Positions 51,921-64,000 of a stretch of DNA of 64,000 bases are shown in pieces. The DNA is from Holtermannia corniformis (taxonomy: Eukaryota; Basidiomycota; Tremellomycetes; Holtermanniales). The stretch is taken from contig BCIJ01000040.1 of the NCBI GenBank assembly GCA_001599935.1, forward strand, positions 13,518 through 77,517. Direction: 5' to 3'. The notes under the pieces are model-generated. The model searched no databases. It worked only from the letters and a program-made list of their open reading frames with translations, and was not told the DNA's origin. Numbering within the stretch: the stretch's first letter is position 1; each line of letters begins with the position of its first letter. The translations under genes and the position numbers were made by a program.

Positions 51921-54847
51921 ATGCCAGTACCGGACAAGACAACCTCGACGTCAGTAGCGCGTAGGGTAGTAGCTGCCGGGTATGGTGGTGCACGGGAGGA
52001 GCATGCCGTGTCGGACGAGGTCATGGCCGCGTATCGATGATGCGTGACCTGCTTCCGGACGACTTGACCTCCCGTCTTACTCCAAGCCAGCAACTACACA
52101 TTGGCAGGCCGAGCTGACGCTATCATAGAAATTGGGCCGATGACGAGGTCGACCCCCGTGCGTACCGTCCGACGCGCCACACCACAGACTTGGCCATCAC
52201 CGGCCTTACCTTCAACAACGCTGCGCCACGCCAATACTGACACTCATCACAGTCGAGCTCCCGCCTACAACAGAGACCACAGACGCAGATGGCATCACGA
52301 CCATCATCTCGTGGAAGCTGAATGAGAAGGACCAAAAAGTCAAGGTAGGTTTAGCTGAGATCGCCTCCTTGAGTCGGATGCGCGCATTGCGAGGATCGGC
52401 TAGGTACTGGGTACCTAGACTGCTTGCGTCTCGTGCATCTGGCTCGAGGGTCGAGCGAGCCGTCGAGTCGGATCGGAGGGTTGATGAGGGGGTGGTCACT
52501 ACGCTAGACCTGTTTCTTGTTTCAGCTCTCCGCGCACGGATCGGCAACATGCAACATGCGTTGGCATGTTCTCACGTCGTAGTCTCGTGCGCAGTGCTGG
52601 GACAGACGCAGGTATCAGCACGCCGGGTCACACGACGTCGCACAGTCGCTACGTACGCAGGCGGAGGCAGGACTTGGATAGCCTGTCGCTTCATCCAGTT
52701 CTGCCAACGTTTCGGCGTGTTCAGCGAGCGCTTGTATCAACCTTCGTACTGATTCAGATGGTTGCCTCTTGACGGCGAGCACGCGCACGCCTTGTCAGAT
52801 TACGCAGGTACTTGTCACCTGTGGAAGTTTGACGTCGAGGTATGCGCGCATTGCATCGCACTCGGCCGTTCCGACGTGCCTTTGCTATAGGTCGGGCAAG
52901 CGGGCTAGCAGGTGCTCAGCCACCTCTGGGATCGTCATTCGCCATGCGCCGCGGGATCATCGGTTCCTAGCTGGCTGCACTACTGTACGCCCAGGCGTGC
53001 GAGCTAGATACTTCTTGTCTACTCTGCACGACCAGTAAGGGTCAGCAGTCATGTGCGCAAACAACTTGCGATGCGCACGATCGTGTAGCTAAACCAATGC
53101 AGGTCGTCGCCGCGTACCACAGACAGCACGCATAGATCTTCTATGATCTGAGCTTGGCTGGAAGTTACGCGGCACCCCACTGCTACGTGAAAGCTGCCGA
53201 CCGCGCATAGTATGGCGCTCGCTACACTGATTTCATCGATCCGCGCACAGCGTGGCGTTGACTGGGAGTCTCAGCTTTGCGTCGATTGATACATGCTCGA
53301 ACCAGCCTGGGTCTTCAAGATGAGCTGGCTGTGTTCAAGCTGGACGTGGCGCGCATCGGCGTACAGAGTGTTCAGCTATTGCTTTGGTTTAGCTGTGAGC
53401 CAACTCGAACTACCATGCGCGGCACGGCTCGGCACTAGCAGCCGTCTCGCCGCCGCGACACTGGGTCCGACCGATCGCCTTGTCTTGACGCGTCCGCATC
53501 CAGCGCTATGCAAGGATTTGAAGGCCGCTTCGGCTGGCACAGCGATGGCTAACTTGATCCGATGGACAGCGCACGACACGGCGAGGTGCTTTCGTCAGAT
53601 GCTCATTTTTGCAGCAGCCAAGTCGTGCGCAGCTCAAGCTTATAGTTGGCCATACTTTGCGAGCGGTGCCCGACAGTTTCCAGGAGCGCGATCCAGCACC
53701 GGCCTAAGCTGTTCTTCTGGCAGCTGAGGGCTAAGATGACAAGTCGCGCTTTTTGCGCCCAGCCATCCGAGAAATCGCAGGCTGTCGTATGCGACGTCCA
53801 CCATCACACGGCTTGTCACCCTATCGCGTGTAGGAGACTTGGCCGAGCCTTGCGACCAGCAATGATTGCTGCCATGAGCCGATGGTCTGTTCTCCCCAAT
53901 ACATACCGTTTCGGCTCTGTACTGCGGCTTTTCCATGCCAAAATTTAGTAGACAGCTGACCACTACCACAGACGACGCGCCGGGTACGCCGCAAGATCCA
54001 ATCACAGCTCGTGTCGCACACTATCGCTGAGCGCAAGGGATGGGCAAAGTGAGTCTCAGCGCAGTCTATGTGTCATATGACTGACGCTATTGCAGGTTTG
54101 GTCTGGAAAAGGGCAAGCCGGCCGGGCCTGACCGTGCGACGACTGGTGTGGGAGAGAACATGCACTTCCGGTTGAGCGCTGCGGCCAAGGTGTGTTCATT
54201 CTCGGTAGATCAAGCCGTGCTGACTCGCCAGACTGAGCCCGAGGAGAAGGAGGAGGCGGCCAAGCCTGTGATCGGCAAGGCGGTCGTGTGTCGTCTGTGT
54301 CAGGGTGGTCACTTTACGGCAAAGTGTCCGTACAAGGAGCAGCTCGAGGGGTTGGAGGTTGCAAACGATGCTGCGGCGGAGCCAGAGCCAGGACCGGCTG
54401 GACGCGGTCTTGGCGGTGTTGGCGGGAAATACGTGCCTCCGTATGTGCAGCGCACGCTCAGGAAGCCACGCCGATTGACATTTACAGATCTCAACGTGCG
54501 GGCGCGACCGCGACCGGTGACTCGATGTACCGACGTGGCGACGAGTATCCAACGCTGCGCGTCACGTCGCTCTCGACTGATGCCGAAGACGAAGACCTGC
54601 GCGACCTGTTCTCACCCTTTGGCGACGTCAAGCGCGCCAACGTTGTCCGCGACCGCGACACGCGCGAGAGCAAGGGTTTCGGTTTCGTCAGCTTTGCGTC
54701 GAGGCGCGATGCGGAAAAGGCGTTGGAGAAGATGAATGGCAGAGGATACGATTCGCTCATCCTGAGCGTGTCTTGGTCGCGTGAGTACGGTGATGGCAAG
54801 ACGACGATGGCTAATGGCGGACAGAACCGCGCGAGCCCCGTCCTTAG
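51921..54847 (+). CDS. TIF35: Translation initiation factor eIF3 subunit g
   Basis: The small first exon (51921-51949) encodes MPVPDKTTST. Exons 52129-52157 and 52253-52344 give NWADDEVDPLELPPTTETTD and SWKLNEKDQKVK. A 1,627-bp intron follows, then TTRRVRRKIQSQLVSHTIAE and RKGWAKFGLEKGKPAG. The zinc knuckle is CRLCQGGHFTAKC (C-X2-C-X4-H-X4-C), then GGKYVPPSQRAG. The C-terminal RRM reads LRVTSLSTDAEDEDLRDLF, with RNP1 KGFGFVSF. The protein ends SWSQPREPRP, as in other eIF3g. It is a subunit of the eIF3 complex needed for scanning and reinitiation. All phases agree. Confidence 0.93.
52345..53971 (+). other. 1,627-bp intron of eIF3g
   Basis: Canonical donor GTAGGTTTAGC and acceptor region CAGCTGACCACTACCACAG. 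The phase-0 join KVK|TTRRVRRK is exact for the family. No domain-bearing frame or tRNA was recognised inside. Confidence 0.8.
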
Positions 54848-55053
54848 AGCGTTTGACTACCATGCATCTGTACTTCACGCACGCTCGCTCCGTTTATCGT
54901 AGGGGGAGCGAAAGGATTACCGGATCCTACGTAGCTGCACTCCGTTCTGTGGCGTGTTGCGGCGCGCTGCCGAAGACTTATAACCCGGTTCACCGATGTC
55001 AGACCTGCTCACATCCTAAATCACACACCACCCCCTCTATCAACCAATCCGCA

Positions 55054-55267
55054 ATGTGCTTCAGCAACATCCTCGTACAACAGACTACGACGCCTGGTCA
55101 GTACACTTGATCTTTCAGCTGCGGTGTGGTTCTGACATGGCTTTGTAGCTGCTACGAACCCAGGGTACGTCGACATGGACAAGCCGCAGGCATGCGCTCT
55201 GGCGCAGGTCATCGTCCGGGCAGAGGCGGTCAAGGCTGAGCACGAAGCGCCGAAGGCGGCAAAGTAG
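55054..55267 (+). CDS. 54-residue orphan protein
   Basis: Two exons (MCFSNILVQQTTTP | AATNPGYVDMDKPQACALAQ...) join in phase over an intron of about 50 bp with a CTGAC branch site. The protein ends in a charged helix (VIVRAEAVKAEHEAPKAAK). Too short for domain assignment. The TATAA-like ACTTATAACC lies about 75 bp upstream of the ATG. It may be a short helical binding protein or spurious, though the exact splice and good initiator context favour expression. Confidence 0.4.
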
Positions 55268-55475
55268 GCGTCTAATGCATGTCTGCCTTGTGCGATTTCG
55301 ACATTTCATTGCAAAAGGTTGATCATGCTATGCGACCAGGGTTTGTAGCAATGGACTGCACTGCGTATATACCATAGCCACCAGCCTGCCACCGTCGCCG
55401 TCTGTGCACGTGAAAGTGCGATTGTCAACGACCGCGACTTGCGCTGCGCCGGTTCACTGTACTCGATCGTACACA

Positions 55476-57886
55476 ATGTCAGCTTCAGCGGCTGTAGGCG
55501 AGGTCCTGCGCTCGCCAGACGACCTGCTCAAGCTCGCAGCGTACCGCAAGAAGCTCACCAAGGAAAAGGCAGCACTCGACGCCAAGCTCAGTAGCGGCGT
55601 CAAGGCTCAGCTGGATGCGACGCGCGAAGCATTGCTCAAGCTACAAGCGAGCAAGGCAGCGGTCGCGTTGATCAGAGAAGAGATGATGTCGATTGAGAGA
55701 CTCAAAGCCGAGTCTGAACACGAGGGCGAGGCGTTTAGCAAAATTGCGGGCGTGAGGCTGGTGCGCGGTGGTACATGACCAAGAGCTGATCTGGACCCAG
55801 GTATCGACGCTTCATCGCAACTTTACCCTCACGAACAAGATGGTCAACAATTTACGATCCATGGCGGATAAAGTAGACCATATAGAGGCCTTGCTCGCCG
55901 AGGACCGTGCGCAACCCAACGGTGCCGCCGGGGAATCTCCAAATCTGCTCCCAATCCACTTTCAGCTCCAACAACTTGAAGCGTTCCGTAACGAGACACT
56001 CCACCAAGCCAAAAAGGCTGACGCTGCAGAGCGAGACACACTCGTCAAGTGGTTCGAGAAGCTCGATAGCGTCGGGACCGAGTTTGAGCAGTGGCTGTGG
56101 GAGATTGCCGAGCGCTTCTTGGACATTGTCAGGCTCGGGCACGGCGGAGTGCTTGTCCGGTTGGTCAAGATTGTCGAGTTTGAAGGCAAGGAAGACGAAA
56201 AGGTGAGTCGGCCAGGCGGGCGATCCAGGCTGACCCCGCAGGCCGTGGCAATGCGACTCGTGCGCAAGGTCGCCAACACGGACGCCGCGTCCAAGTTCAA
56301 GTCGATGCAAGCCAACGCGCGAGTGCTCAAGCACTACCGGCACAAACTCCTAGCAGCCATGACGAAATCGATTCAAAAGTCGTTTGAAAAGGAATCCGAG
56401 CGCGACGGCGACGACTTGCTAGCCCTGATAGAGAACATGGGCTGGATCTACAAGGACTTTATCCGGATCGAGGGCGACGTCGTGCCATTGTTCCCACCCG
56501 ACTATGAGATCTACGGCTACCTCGTCAAGGCGTACCATCGGATCTTGAACGAGACGGTGCGCTCGATCGTGGCCAGTAACCCCGAAGCAAAGGTGCTGCT
56601 TGAACTCCATGCGTGGATCAAGCAGTACCGCGTCAGCATCAAGGAGCTCGAGATCCCATCCGCATGGGTCCAACCGCCACTACTGGACGGCAAGGCGCAG
56701 GATCTGATCGAGGACTATGTCAAGCTGATCGTCACCAAGCTCGACGAATGGACAATCAACCTGATGAAGACCGAGACGTTCGACTTTGCGAACCGTAACT
56801 CGCCGCCCGAGGCGGGCGATGACGGGCTGTATGGCATGCAGGGCGCCGTCATCCTGTTCCAGATGGTCAATCAACAGGTCGACCTCGCCGCGGATTCGGG
56901 CCAGGGCGCGGTATTGGCGCGCGTCGTGACCGAATCCTCGGCCGTCATGCGCCGCACCCAATCCGAGTGGCTGCGCCTCGTCGATGTCGAGGCCAAGAAG
57001 CAGATTGAAAAGCCCGACGAGGTGCCGGCCGGTCTGGTCGAATACGTCATTGCGCTCGCCAACGATCAGCTCAAGTGTGCCGATTATGCCGAGGCACTCT
57101 CAACCCGGCTCGAGCCAATCGTCTCGCCAAAGTACAAGTCGGTGATCGCCGAGCGACTGAGCGAAGCCATCGATGGCTACCTCGATGTCGCGAAAAAGTG
57201 CACCCAGGTCTTGATCGACCTCGTGTTCAACGATCTCAAGACGGCCAGCAAGGCGCTCATCACGCCTCAATGGTACACCGACACGCTCGTCAGCCAGATT
57301 GTCGAGACGATGCGCGACTACATGGGCGACTACCAAGCGCACCTCAACCCGTCCATCTTTGACATCCTGATCGAAGATCTACTCGACGCCTACCTCGCAG
57401 CCTACCTCAGTGCGCTGAGACGTGCTCCCGCCAGGGCGCTACGGATGCCAGGCGCCGTCGAGCGAATCAAGCAGGACACGTCACTCGCGTTCGACTTTTT
57501 CGCAGGGTACAAACCCGCACAGGATCTCGAACAGAGCTTTGAGATCCTCGACATGATCGTCGCCATGCTCTCGGCGTCCAGTCAGATGGTCTTTATGGAC
57601 TATTGGTCGTTTGCGAAAAAGCACGGTCCCCAGCTACCGTTCATCGAGGCTCTCATGAAGGCCCGGGACGACTTTGATCGCGCAATGGTCAATGAGTTGA
57701 TCGACACTCTGAAACGCAAGGTCAAGGAGGAGGGCCTGACAGATCCAGAAGAGCCAACGATCATGGTGCGTCTCAACAGTAGGATGTGGGCCGAGCTTAC
57801 CCCCCCAGGTCAAAGTGCAAGCCGGCCTCGGTGGTCTGTTGTCCAACCTTTCTTCGCTGGCTGCAGGTTACGCCGGACGACTATGA
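55476..57886 (+). CDS. SEC6: Exocyst complex subunit Sec6
   Basis: Four exons (55476-55751, 55801-56202, 56242-57765, 57809-57886) total 2,280 nt, giving 759 residues. The N-terminal coiled coil reads LTKEKAALDAKLSSGVKAQL; then VSTLHRNFTLTNKMVNNL follows, typical of Sec6. The large helical Sec6 domain contains FLDIVRLGHGGVLVRLVKI, WIYKDFIRIEGDVVPLFPP and YEIYGYLVKAYHRILNETV. The protein ends GLLSNLSSLAAGYAGRL. Sec6 is a tethering subunit for exocytosis at bud tip and neck. Length and conserved blocks are normal and the frame is intact. Confidence 0.93.
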
Positions 57887-57949
57887 GCTCCAGACGGACA
57901 TTACATGTAACCACCACATTGTATCTGCATCAATGTATAATACTACACC

Positions 57950-60859
57950 TCAATCGACCTTGGCCTTGTCGCTGCCCGGCTGGGTGGCGCGATTCGGCAG
58001 GATGGCTGCCAAGGCATCGATCTTGGCAAATTGCCAAGGGAAGCGCGAAGGGTACAGGAAGGGGCGCATGTCAAACCCTGTGCTTGTCAGTGGTTTGACA
58101 GCGTGAGCATCTGCACAAACGGTTGTCATCCGGACTGTACGACTCCATGTGTACCGATGGCGTGAGCGTCGTCCTGGGGCTCAGTCAGGACAACGTCTAA
58201 CCGAGTACAACTCACATCTTGTGGCGATTACGCGCATGCTCGAAGAAAAAGTGCTTGACCTTGTCGGCAATCTACAATCTCGATGAGTATCCAGCATGCA
58301 TCGGTCGCCACGGACCTCGATTGGCGACAAGAACGAGCCCCACTCTTGAAGGAGCTTGCCGAACATGCTGAACGGTCCGCACTTTTCCACTTTGCGTAGT
58401 CGGCCGTAGACGGAGAGTTCATCGTACGTCATGCCCATATCGGCCTGGGTTGTTAGTGGCGAGATGCACAACCGGGCGCGCTCTTTACCTCGTCCGCTTG
58501 AACATACGTCTCGGAGATGGGCTCGAGCTCGGCCGTGGGTACAGCCGTGATGAAGCTTGGCGAAAGAATCAGCGGCCTCGCGAGCCGTTCTCGGACGAGA
58601 CGGACCTCTGGAGGATCGGCAGGTCAAACGCAGTCTGACCGTACGCGATGAACTTTTTCAGGTCGGCTTTGCTGATCCCGCCGATCGGGTTGATATCGGC
58701 GCTTGAGCAGCTGCAGCCTGTCAGTATGGCCTCGGCATAGGGCAGCCAACACTCACTCATACTTGGTCAAGTAGCCGCGCAAGCTCTCATCTACATTGGC
58801 GCTTCCCAGAACAAGCAATCCTCCGACTCGACCACGCGCCCAGGGCAGTAGCTGTGCAAAGAGGTAGGCTAGCACCATACGAAGTCGGGCTTGAATGTTT
58901 TGCAGCGCCAGGTTCTCGGCCGGAGTCCCGCCGTGCGCTTTGAAGCGCGGCTTGTTGCCGGTCACAAAGGCAAACAGCTCGCGAACGGCAGTCACGACCG
59001 TGTCCATGTTCAAGTCGACATGGTAGCTGCCACCGTCAGCTGTCGATCCAAGAGAGTGGCAATGATCCGGCGCACCTGCCGATAGCATCTGCCAAGTCCT
59101 TGGCCCGCTTGCGAGTCTCAATGCTCGAGTTTTCTGTACCCATGTAGCAGGTGTGGAAGATGCGGCCTGCGTACTCCTTGGGATCTGTCGGGATGTAATT
59201 GGAGTGCTCTGGCTCGCCAGCGATACGTCGAGCGTCGTTGATGACTTGCTGCTCTGCAAAGTGTCAGCCAGGGCTTTCAAGCGGGTCGAGTGACTCACCC
59301 CCGCGCCCGGCGGCCTCGACAACCAACCTACACATCGAGTGCACAATGACGGCCGTGGCACAGCTATCAATGCCGCCACTGAGCGGCAGAAAGTAACCCT
59401 GAGTGCTCGATCGTCGTAGGTAGTCCCACATCCAGCAAGCCGGACCGAGGCTGTCGCGCCGTCAGTGATGCGCACTGTACATGGACATGGACACTGACGC
59501 AATCTCCTCCTCTGGCGAATGGTAGCGAACCTCGACTTGTCCGACCCTCGTCTCGTCCTCGCCGATGCGGATCCCGTGACCGCCATCAAGGCGCATGTCG
59601 ACGCGAACGCGCTGATACGCCTCGGAAGCGGCGCTTTGCATCCGACGGCTGCTTCCCGTACGGTGTGCACGGACAGCCTCGAGGTCAATGGTGGCTGTGA
59701 CGACTTCGACGTCGTTGAGCGAAAACTGCGAGCCTTGAGCGAGGATGACACCGTTGAGTGCAATCATGCAGGCTCCATCGTAGTAGAGGCGATCGCCGTC
59801 ACAACCTTGCTGATTGGCATAGAGGTAGATGCCGCCGAGCTGGAACATTGTCAACTCGGGCTAGCACGAGTAGCGGCGTACCTTCATGGTAGCCTCCTTG
59901 ATCAAGTCTACCCGACGGTTCAGTTTGCGCAGCTCGTGGTGGCTAGCCGATGAGTTTGTAAAGATCTCGACACCGTCCAGGCCCATCAAGATGTGCGGCC
60001 TGGCACGTCAGTACACTCGAGAATGGTGGTGACGACTCACGACGCAGGCGTAAAGAGCTCTTCACACAATTCGACACCGATGACCGTGTCCTCTGTCGCC
60101 ACCACGGCGTCACCGAACGGTACGATGGACTGGGGAATATGAGCTTCGCTGTTGATTGCCTCGACCATTCCTACCTGACCGGTCACGTCCCTAATGATGC
60201 GAGGCAAAGGGTGGTCCTCGGTCTGGCGATGTTTATTCCACGGCGTAAAGTGCCGCAACTCGCGCTAGGCAGTCAGCCACACCCATAGCCAAGGTCGACG
60301 CACATAGTTGCCATCATTGGCCATCCACATCTTTGGCCTGATCATGACAATCTTGCGATCGGCAATGATGACACGGCAGTTGTAGGTATTGTTCTTGTGC
60401 GTCATCGGCCTGCTTTCGTCAGTCGTGCCCGCCGCTCTGTGGGTGAGCATACGCACATGCCGACATCACAGACGATGCCCTTGGCTTCCTCACTCTGCAA
60501 GATCTTGGCTAGGACCTCCCACGAGTGCAGGATGGTGTCACCCTCGAGGAAATGGTCCAAGCAGCCATAGCCTGGGATCTCGAGCTCGGGACCGACTCGG
60601 AGCGTCGCGCCTTTGGCTTTGGCTTGAGCGATGGACGAGAGGATGCGTGCGAGGTTGCCCTGTGTACATCAGTGTTGATAAATGAACGTCGTGGCCTGTG
60701 CAGACCTCAAAGTCGAGTGCCCATTGATTGAGCGAGCTGGCTTGGTGTGAGTTTGGTCGACACGACTGTCAGAGCCTGCGTACCAGCTGCGACCGTGTCA
60801 GTAGAGGATCCGGCTGATCAGAGACTGCACACTGACGTGGCTACAGTGACCAAGTGCAT
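57950..60859 (-). CDS. QNS1: Glutamine-dependent NAD+ synthetase
   Basis: The start MHLVTVAT is separated by an intron of about 115 bp from [13 protein letters not shown]. The N-terminal nitrilase-type glutaminase has all three catalytic residues: Glu in [12 protein letters not shown], Lys in [13 protein letters not shown] and Cys in GVELCEELF. The synthetase domain has the ATP-binding loop [15 protein letters not shown], then [28 protein letters not shown] helices, [12 protein letters not shown] and [14 protein letters not shown]. The C-terminus reads [20 protein letters not shown]. The enzyme amidates nicotinic acid adenine dinucleotide to NAD+ using glutamine-derived ammonia, in the cytosol. 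Many short introns interrupt it. It is convergent with SEC6, 63 bp apart. Confidence 0.95.
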
Positions 60860-61209
60860 GATGGAACGGCAGTCAATCGCAATCTTCAAGAGTGCAAGAC
60901 GCCCACAGCAAGCAAGAAGCGGCAGCGGACATTGTTCAATCTCCGTCGGCGCATCCTTGACCTCTCCTCGTCCACATCCTCGACATCTCTTGCCCGGTGC
61001 GCGCTCATCGTGTACACCAGCACCCTCTACAAGACTGCGCAAGACAGGACAGTGGCCGGTTGAGCAGACTTTCATTTTTCCAAGTACAATATCACAACTC
61101 GCGCTCAACTCCTCGTCCTCGCCTCTCGTCAACCCTAACTATGCCAGATGGATGGGGGATGCAAAACATGGAAACAGGCTGTTGAAGCATAAGGCTCTTG
61201 AGCGAGCGC

Positions 61210-63898
61210 TTAGGCGTAGGTCGCACGAGCCCACTTGGCGGCCTCGACAACGTTGGTGAGCGACTCCTCGACCTCTTTCCACTGGCGCGTCTTCAACCCG
61301 CAGTCGGGGTTGATCACGAGCAGGTCGGTGTTGAGGACCTCGGCCATGGCCTTGATGCGGTCCTTGATCTCCTGCTGACCCGGGACACGGGGCGAGTGGA
61401 TGTCGTACACTCCGGGACCAATCTCGTTCGAGTAGCCGAAACGCTTAAACGTCTGCAACAGCTTGAGGTCCGCCTTGGAGGCCTCGATCGAGATGACGTC
61501 GGCGTCGAGGTCCTGGATCGACTTGAAGACGTCGTCAAAGTCAGAGTAGCAAAAGTGCGAGTGCACCTGGACAGAGTCCTCGACACCAGAGGTCGACAGC
61601 TTGAACGAGTCGACAGTCCACGAGAGGTAGGCGTCCCACTCGGCGCGGCGGAGAGGAAGACCCTCACGGATGGCGGCTGCGATCCGTCAGCATCACTATA
61701 TATTCTAATAATCAACTCACGCTCGTCGACCTGGATGACGTTGATGCCGTTGGCAGCAAGGTCGTTGACCTCGTCACGGAGGGCAAGAGCGAGCTGCTTG
61801 TACTGGGTCTCCTTCGAGACGTCGGCACGGGGGAACGACCAGTTGAGGATGGTGACGGGACCAGTCAACATGCCTGCAGTTGTCAGCGGCGTTCCCTACA
61901 CTCGCATCGTCCATCCTCACCCTTCATGGGGGCCTTGGTAAGAGACTGGGCGTACGTGGACCAGCGGACAGTCATGGCGTTGGGGCGCGAAACGTCCGAG
62001 ACGACAATGGGGGGACGGACGTAACGCGAACCGTAAGACTGAACCCAACCAGCCTGGGTGAAGACAAAGCCGTTGAGAAGCTCGCCGACTGTAGGGTCAG
62101 CAGCGCCCTAGCACAGGAAGCAAACACTCACAGTACTGAACCATGTCGTTGCGCTCGGGCTCGCCGTGGACAAAGACGTCGAGTCCGACCTTCTCCTGGA
62201 ACTTGACAGAGTTCTGGATCTCCTGCTCCATGGCCTGCTCGTACTGCTCCTTGGTGAGCTCACCCTTGCCAAACTTGGCACGGGCGGTACGGATCGCCTG
62301 CGTCTGAGGGAACGAGCCGATGGTCGTCGTGGGGAACTTGGGCAGGTTGAGGTGCTTCTTCTGCGCAGCGCGGCGCGTCTCGAAAGGCGACTTGCGCTTA
62401 AGCTGCTCGGGCGTGATGGCGGCCACGCGGTCACGGACGGCCGAGTCGGACTGGCGCTCAAACTCGCGGCGGGCGGCAATGTCCTTGGTGTTGGCCTCGA
62501 ACGCGGCCGACTCGTCACCCTTGAGGGCAGCAGCGAGGACGGCGACCTCTTCGGCCTTCTCGTAGGCGAACGAGAACCACGCCTTTTGCTCGGGGGTGAG
62601 CTTGGTCTCGGAAGCGAGGGTGACGGGGGTGTGGAGGAGCGACGACGAGGTGGCGACGGCGACACGGTCGGCGCCGAGCTCGGCAATGGCCTTCTCGGCG
62701 AGCGCCTTGGCGGCCTTGAGGTCAGTCTTCCAAATGTTACGGCCAGACACGAGACCGAGCGAGAGGGCAATCTTGGTCGGCTTGAGGGCGGCAACGACCT
62801 CGTCGAGCTGGTCGGCGGCACGGTCGAGGTCAATGTGGAGAGTGGCAATCGGGAGCTCCTTGAGGAACTCGATCGACTTGCCGATGCGGCCGTAGTAGGT
62901 CGCGAGGGTGATGGGGGGCGAAACGGGGGCAAAGGCCTCGTAGGCCTTCTTGAACTCGGCGCCAAGAGTCTCTCCGACGTCACGGACAAGGACGGGCTCG
63001 TCAATCTGGACGGCCTCGACACCGGCCTCCTTGAGCTGCTTGAGGAGCTCGACGTAGACGGGGATCAAAGCATCGAGCGAGTCGAGAGGCTTGTAGCCCT
63101 CGGGGGCGCCACGGGCAGCCTTGGCGATCGAGAGGTAGGTCAAGGGGCCAACAAGGACAGGGCGGGTGGTGATGCCGAGCTCCTTGGCCTCCTTGTACTC
63201 GGCCAACTGCTGGTTGTAGTTGAGCTTGAACTCGACCTCGGGCGAGACCTCGGGCACGATGGCGTGGTAGTTGGAGTCGAAAAACTTGACCATCTCACCA
63301 GCCTGGAGGTCGACACCCTTCTCGAGCTCCTGGTGACCACGGCCCATAGCTAGGAGCATTGGTCAGATCACGTGATCGGACAGTTGTAGCAGAAACCTAC
63401 CGAAGTAGATCTGGAGGTCGTTCAAACCCGAGTCCTTGTAGCGCTTGGGGATCTGCGTAATGTCAGTTGTGACCTAGCCGAGGCTCGCTCGGACACTTAC
63501 GACGTTGAACGCGTTGGAAGCGTCAAGAACGTGGTCGTAGAGGGTGAACTCGCCGCTAGGGAGGGTGAGCTGAGCACTGGCTGTGAGCAGTGAACGTACG
63601 ACGAGATCGAGTCGACGCCGCGCGACTTGGCAGCCTCCCATCGCTGCTTGCGGATCGACTTGGCGACCGACTGGAGCTCCTCGGCCGAGATGGCGCCCTT
63701 CCAGTACGACTCGAGCGCTGTGTAGGAGCCGCGCGGTCAGTATGCGATAGCCATAGATTCAGGCCGTGTACAAACCCTTCTTGACCTCCCTGTTGAACGA
63801 CGCACGGGCGTCAGCTCTGCACGTCCCATCGTCCCACTTTCGCAAACTGACCTCTTCTCACCGATCCTTGGGATCCCGAGCACGGCAGAGTAGACCAT
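61210..63898 (-). CDS. MET6: Cobalamin-independent methionine synthase
   Basis: The start is [16 protein letters not shown]. The N-terminal barrel contains [19 protein letters not shown] and [17 protein letters not shown]. The C-terminal catalytic barrel contains [64 protein letters not shown] and [10 protein letters not shown]. Zinc ligands are visible as His and Cys in HSHFCYSD and Cys in NPDCGLKTR, with the conserved Glu between. The protein ends WARATYA. It transfers a methyl group from methyltetrahydrofolate polyglutamate to homocysteine in the cytosol. At least five introns lie mainly in the 5' part. Strong codon bias leaves long antisense open frames, a sign of high expression. Confidence 0.97.
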
Positions 63899-64000
63899 TG
63901 TGATCTGTGTAGTACTGATGGTAGTTTTTCAAGTGTAGGGAACGGGATCGATTGGTCTTTTGCAAGTCCCAATGCTGAGAAGAAGAAGAAAGAGAAGACG
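63899..64000 (-). promoter_or_regulatory. MET6 upstream region with CT-rich tract
   Basis: On the minus strand the end of the window reads CGTCTTCTCTTTCTTCTTCT. Such pyrimidine tracts precede strongly expressed fungal genes. The tract is cut off at 64000, so its length is unknown. Confidence 0.45.

Noticed and set aside
53293..53727. 144-codon open frame inside the eIF3g giant intron as a nested gene
   Set aside because: Starts with a plausible ATG but has no domain or flanking signals; kept only as a reason to check transcription of the intron.
62108..63353. Long antisense frames (up to 395 codons) within MET6
   Set aside because: They mirror the biased codons of a highly expressed gene; composition is repetitive Leu/Gly/Asp/Ser and no domain is present.

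Overview
The window is nuclear DNA of a basidiomycete fungus, probably yeast-like. GC is high. Almost every gene carries several GT-AG introns of about 33-70 bp, usually with a CTGAC branch site just before the acceptor. The orthologues are typically fungal: Cef1, exocyst Sec6, Pex10, eIF3g, PIG-S, Met6, an ING/PHD protein and a Pcl-type cyclin. No rRNA, tRNA, CRISPR or bacterial operon is visible. I cannot place it more finely than Basidiomycota.

Layout. 0-3.7 kb is the least ordinary end: two minus-strand orphan genes (one with a Zn(II)2Cys6-like cluster), a three-copy minisatellite, assembly Ns and a gag-only relic of a Copia retroelement. 3.9-7.8 kb (+) holds a wax-synthase-type MBOAT enzyme that runs in frame, across a perfect 44-bp intron, into the GPI-transamidase subunit PIG-S. 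8.2-11.4 kb (+) has a small membrane protein and a many-exon orphan. 12.3-18.4 kb has an UNC93-like MFS protein (+), a DUF1295 membrane protein (-) and a phosphate permease (+). 19.2-21.8 kb (+) is a BAG-domain protein with a repeated EVNDVL-type motif, preceded by a TATA box. 22.0-24.1 kb (-) is a tandem family of three related orphan genes. 24.6-27.9 kb (-) is a CLC chloride/proton antiporter, divergent from a PNUTS-like protein (+, 28.4-31.5 kb). Cef1/Cdc5 (+) and an LtrA-family membrane protein (+) follow to 37.7 kb.

37.8-44.4 kb has two divergent, paralogous, tiny Myb/SANT-like genes, an ING-family PHD protein (-) with a 1.5-kb intron, an AT-rich duplicated 75-bp repeat in a shared promoter, and a GPALPP1-like gene (+) with a 0.54-kb intron. 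45.5-49.3 kb has a Pcl-type cyclin (+), a Met/Gly-repeat protein (+) and a degenerate fragment resembling the Mcm4 N-terminus (-). 49.6-64 kb has an orphan (-), PEX10 (-), eIF3g (+, with a 1.6-kb intron) sharing a 196-bp promoter with PEX10, a 54-residue protein (+), SEC6 (+), glutamine-dependent NAD synthetase (-) and cobalamin-independent methionine synthase (-).

The genes are ordinary housekeeping functions side by side, not a pathway cluster. The unusual signals are the apparent MBOAT/PIG-S fusion, the orphan triplet, three oversized introns (0.5-1.6 kb) between 40 and 54 kb in a genome of tiny introns, the Myb pair with a possible 19-nt intron, and the AT-rich repeat. Exon joins were read by eye and are predictions.
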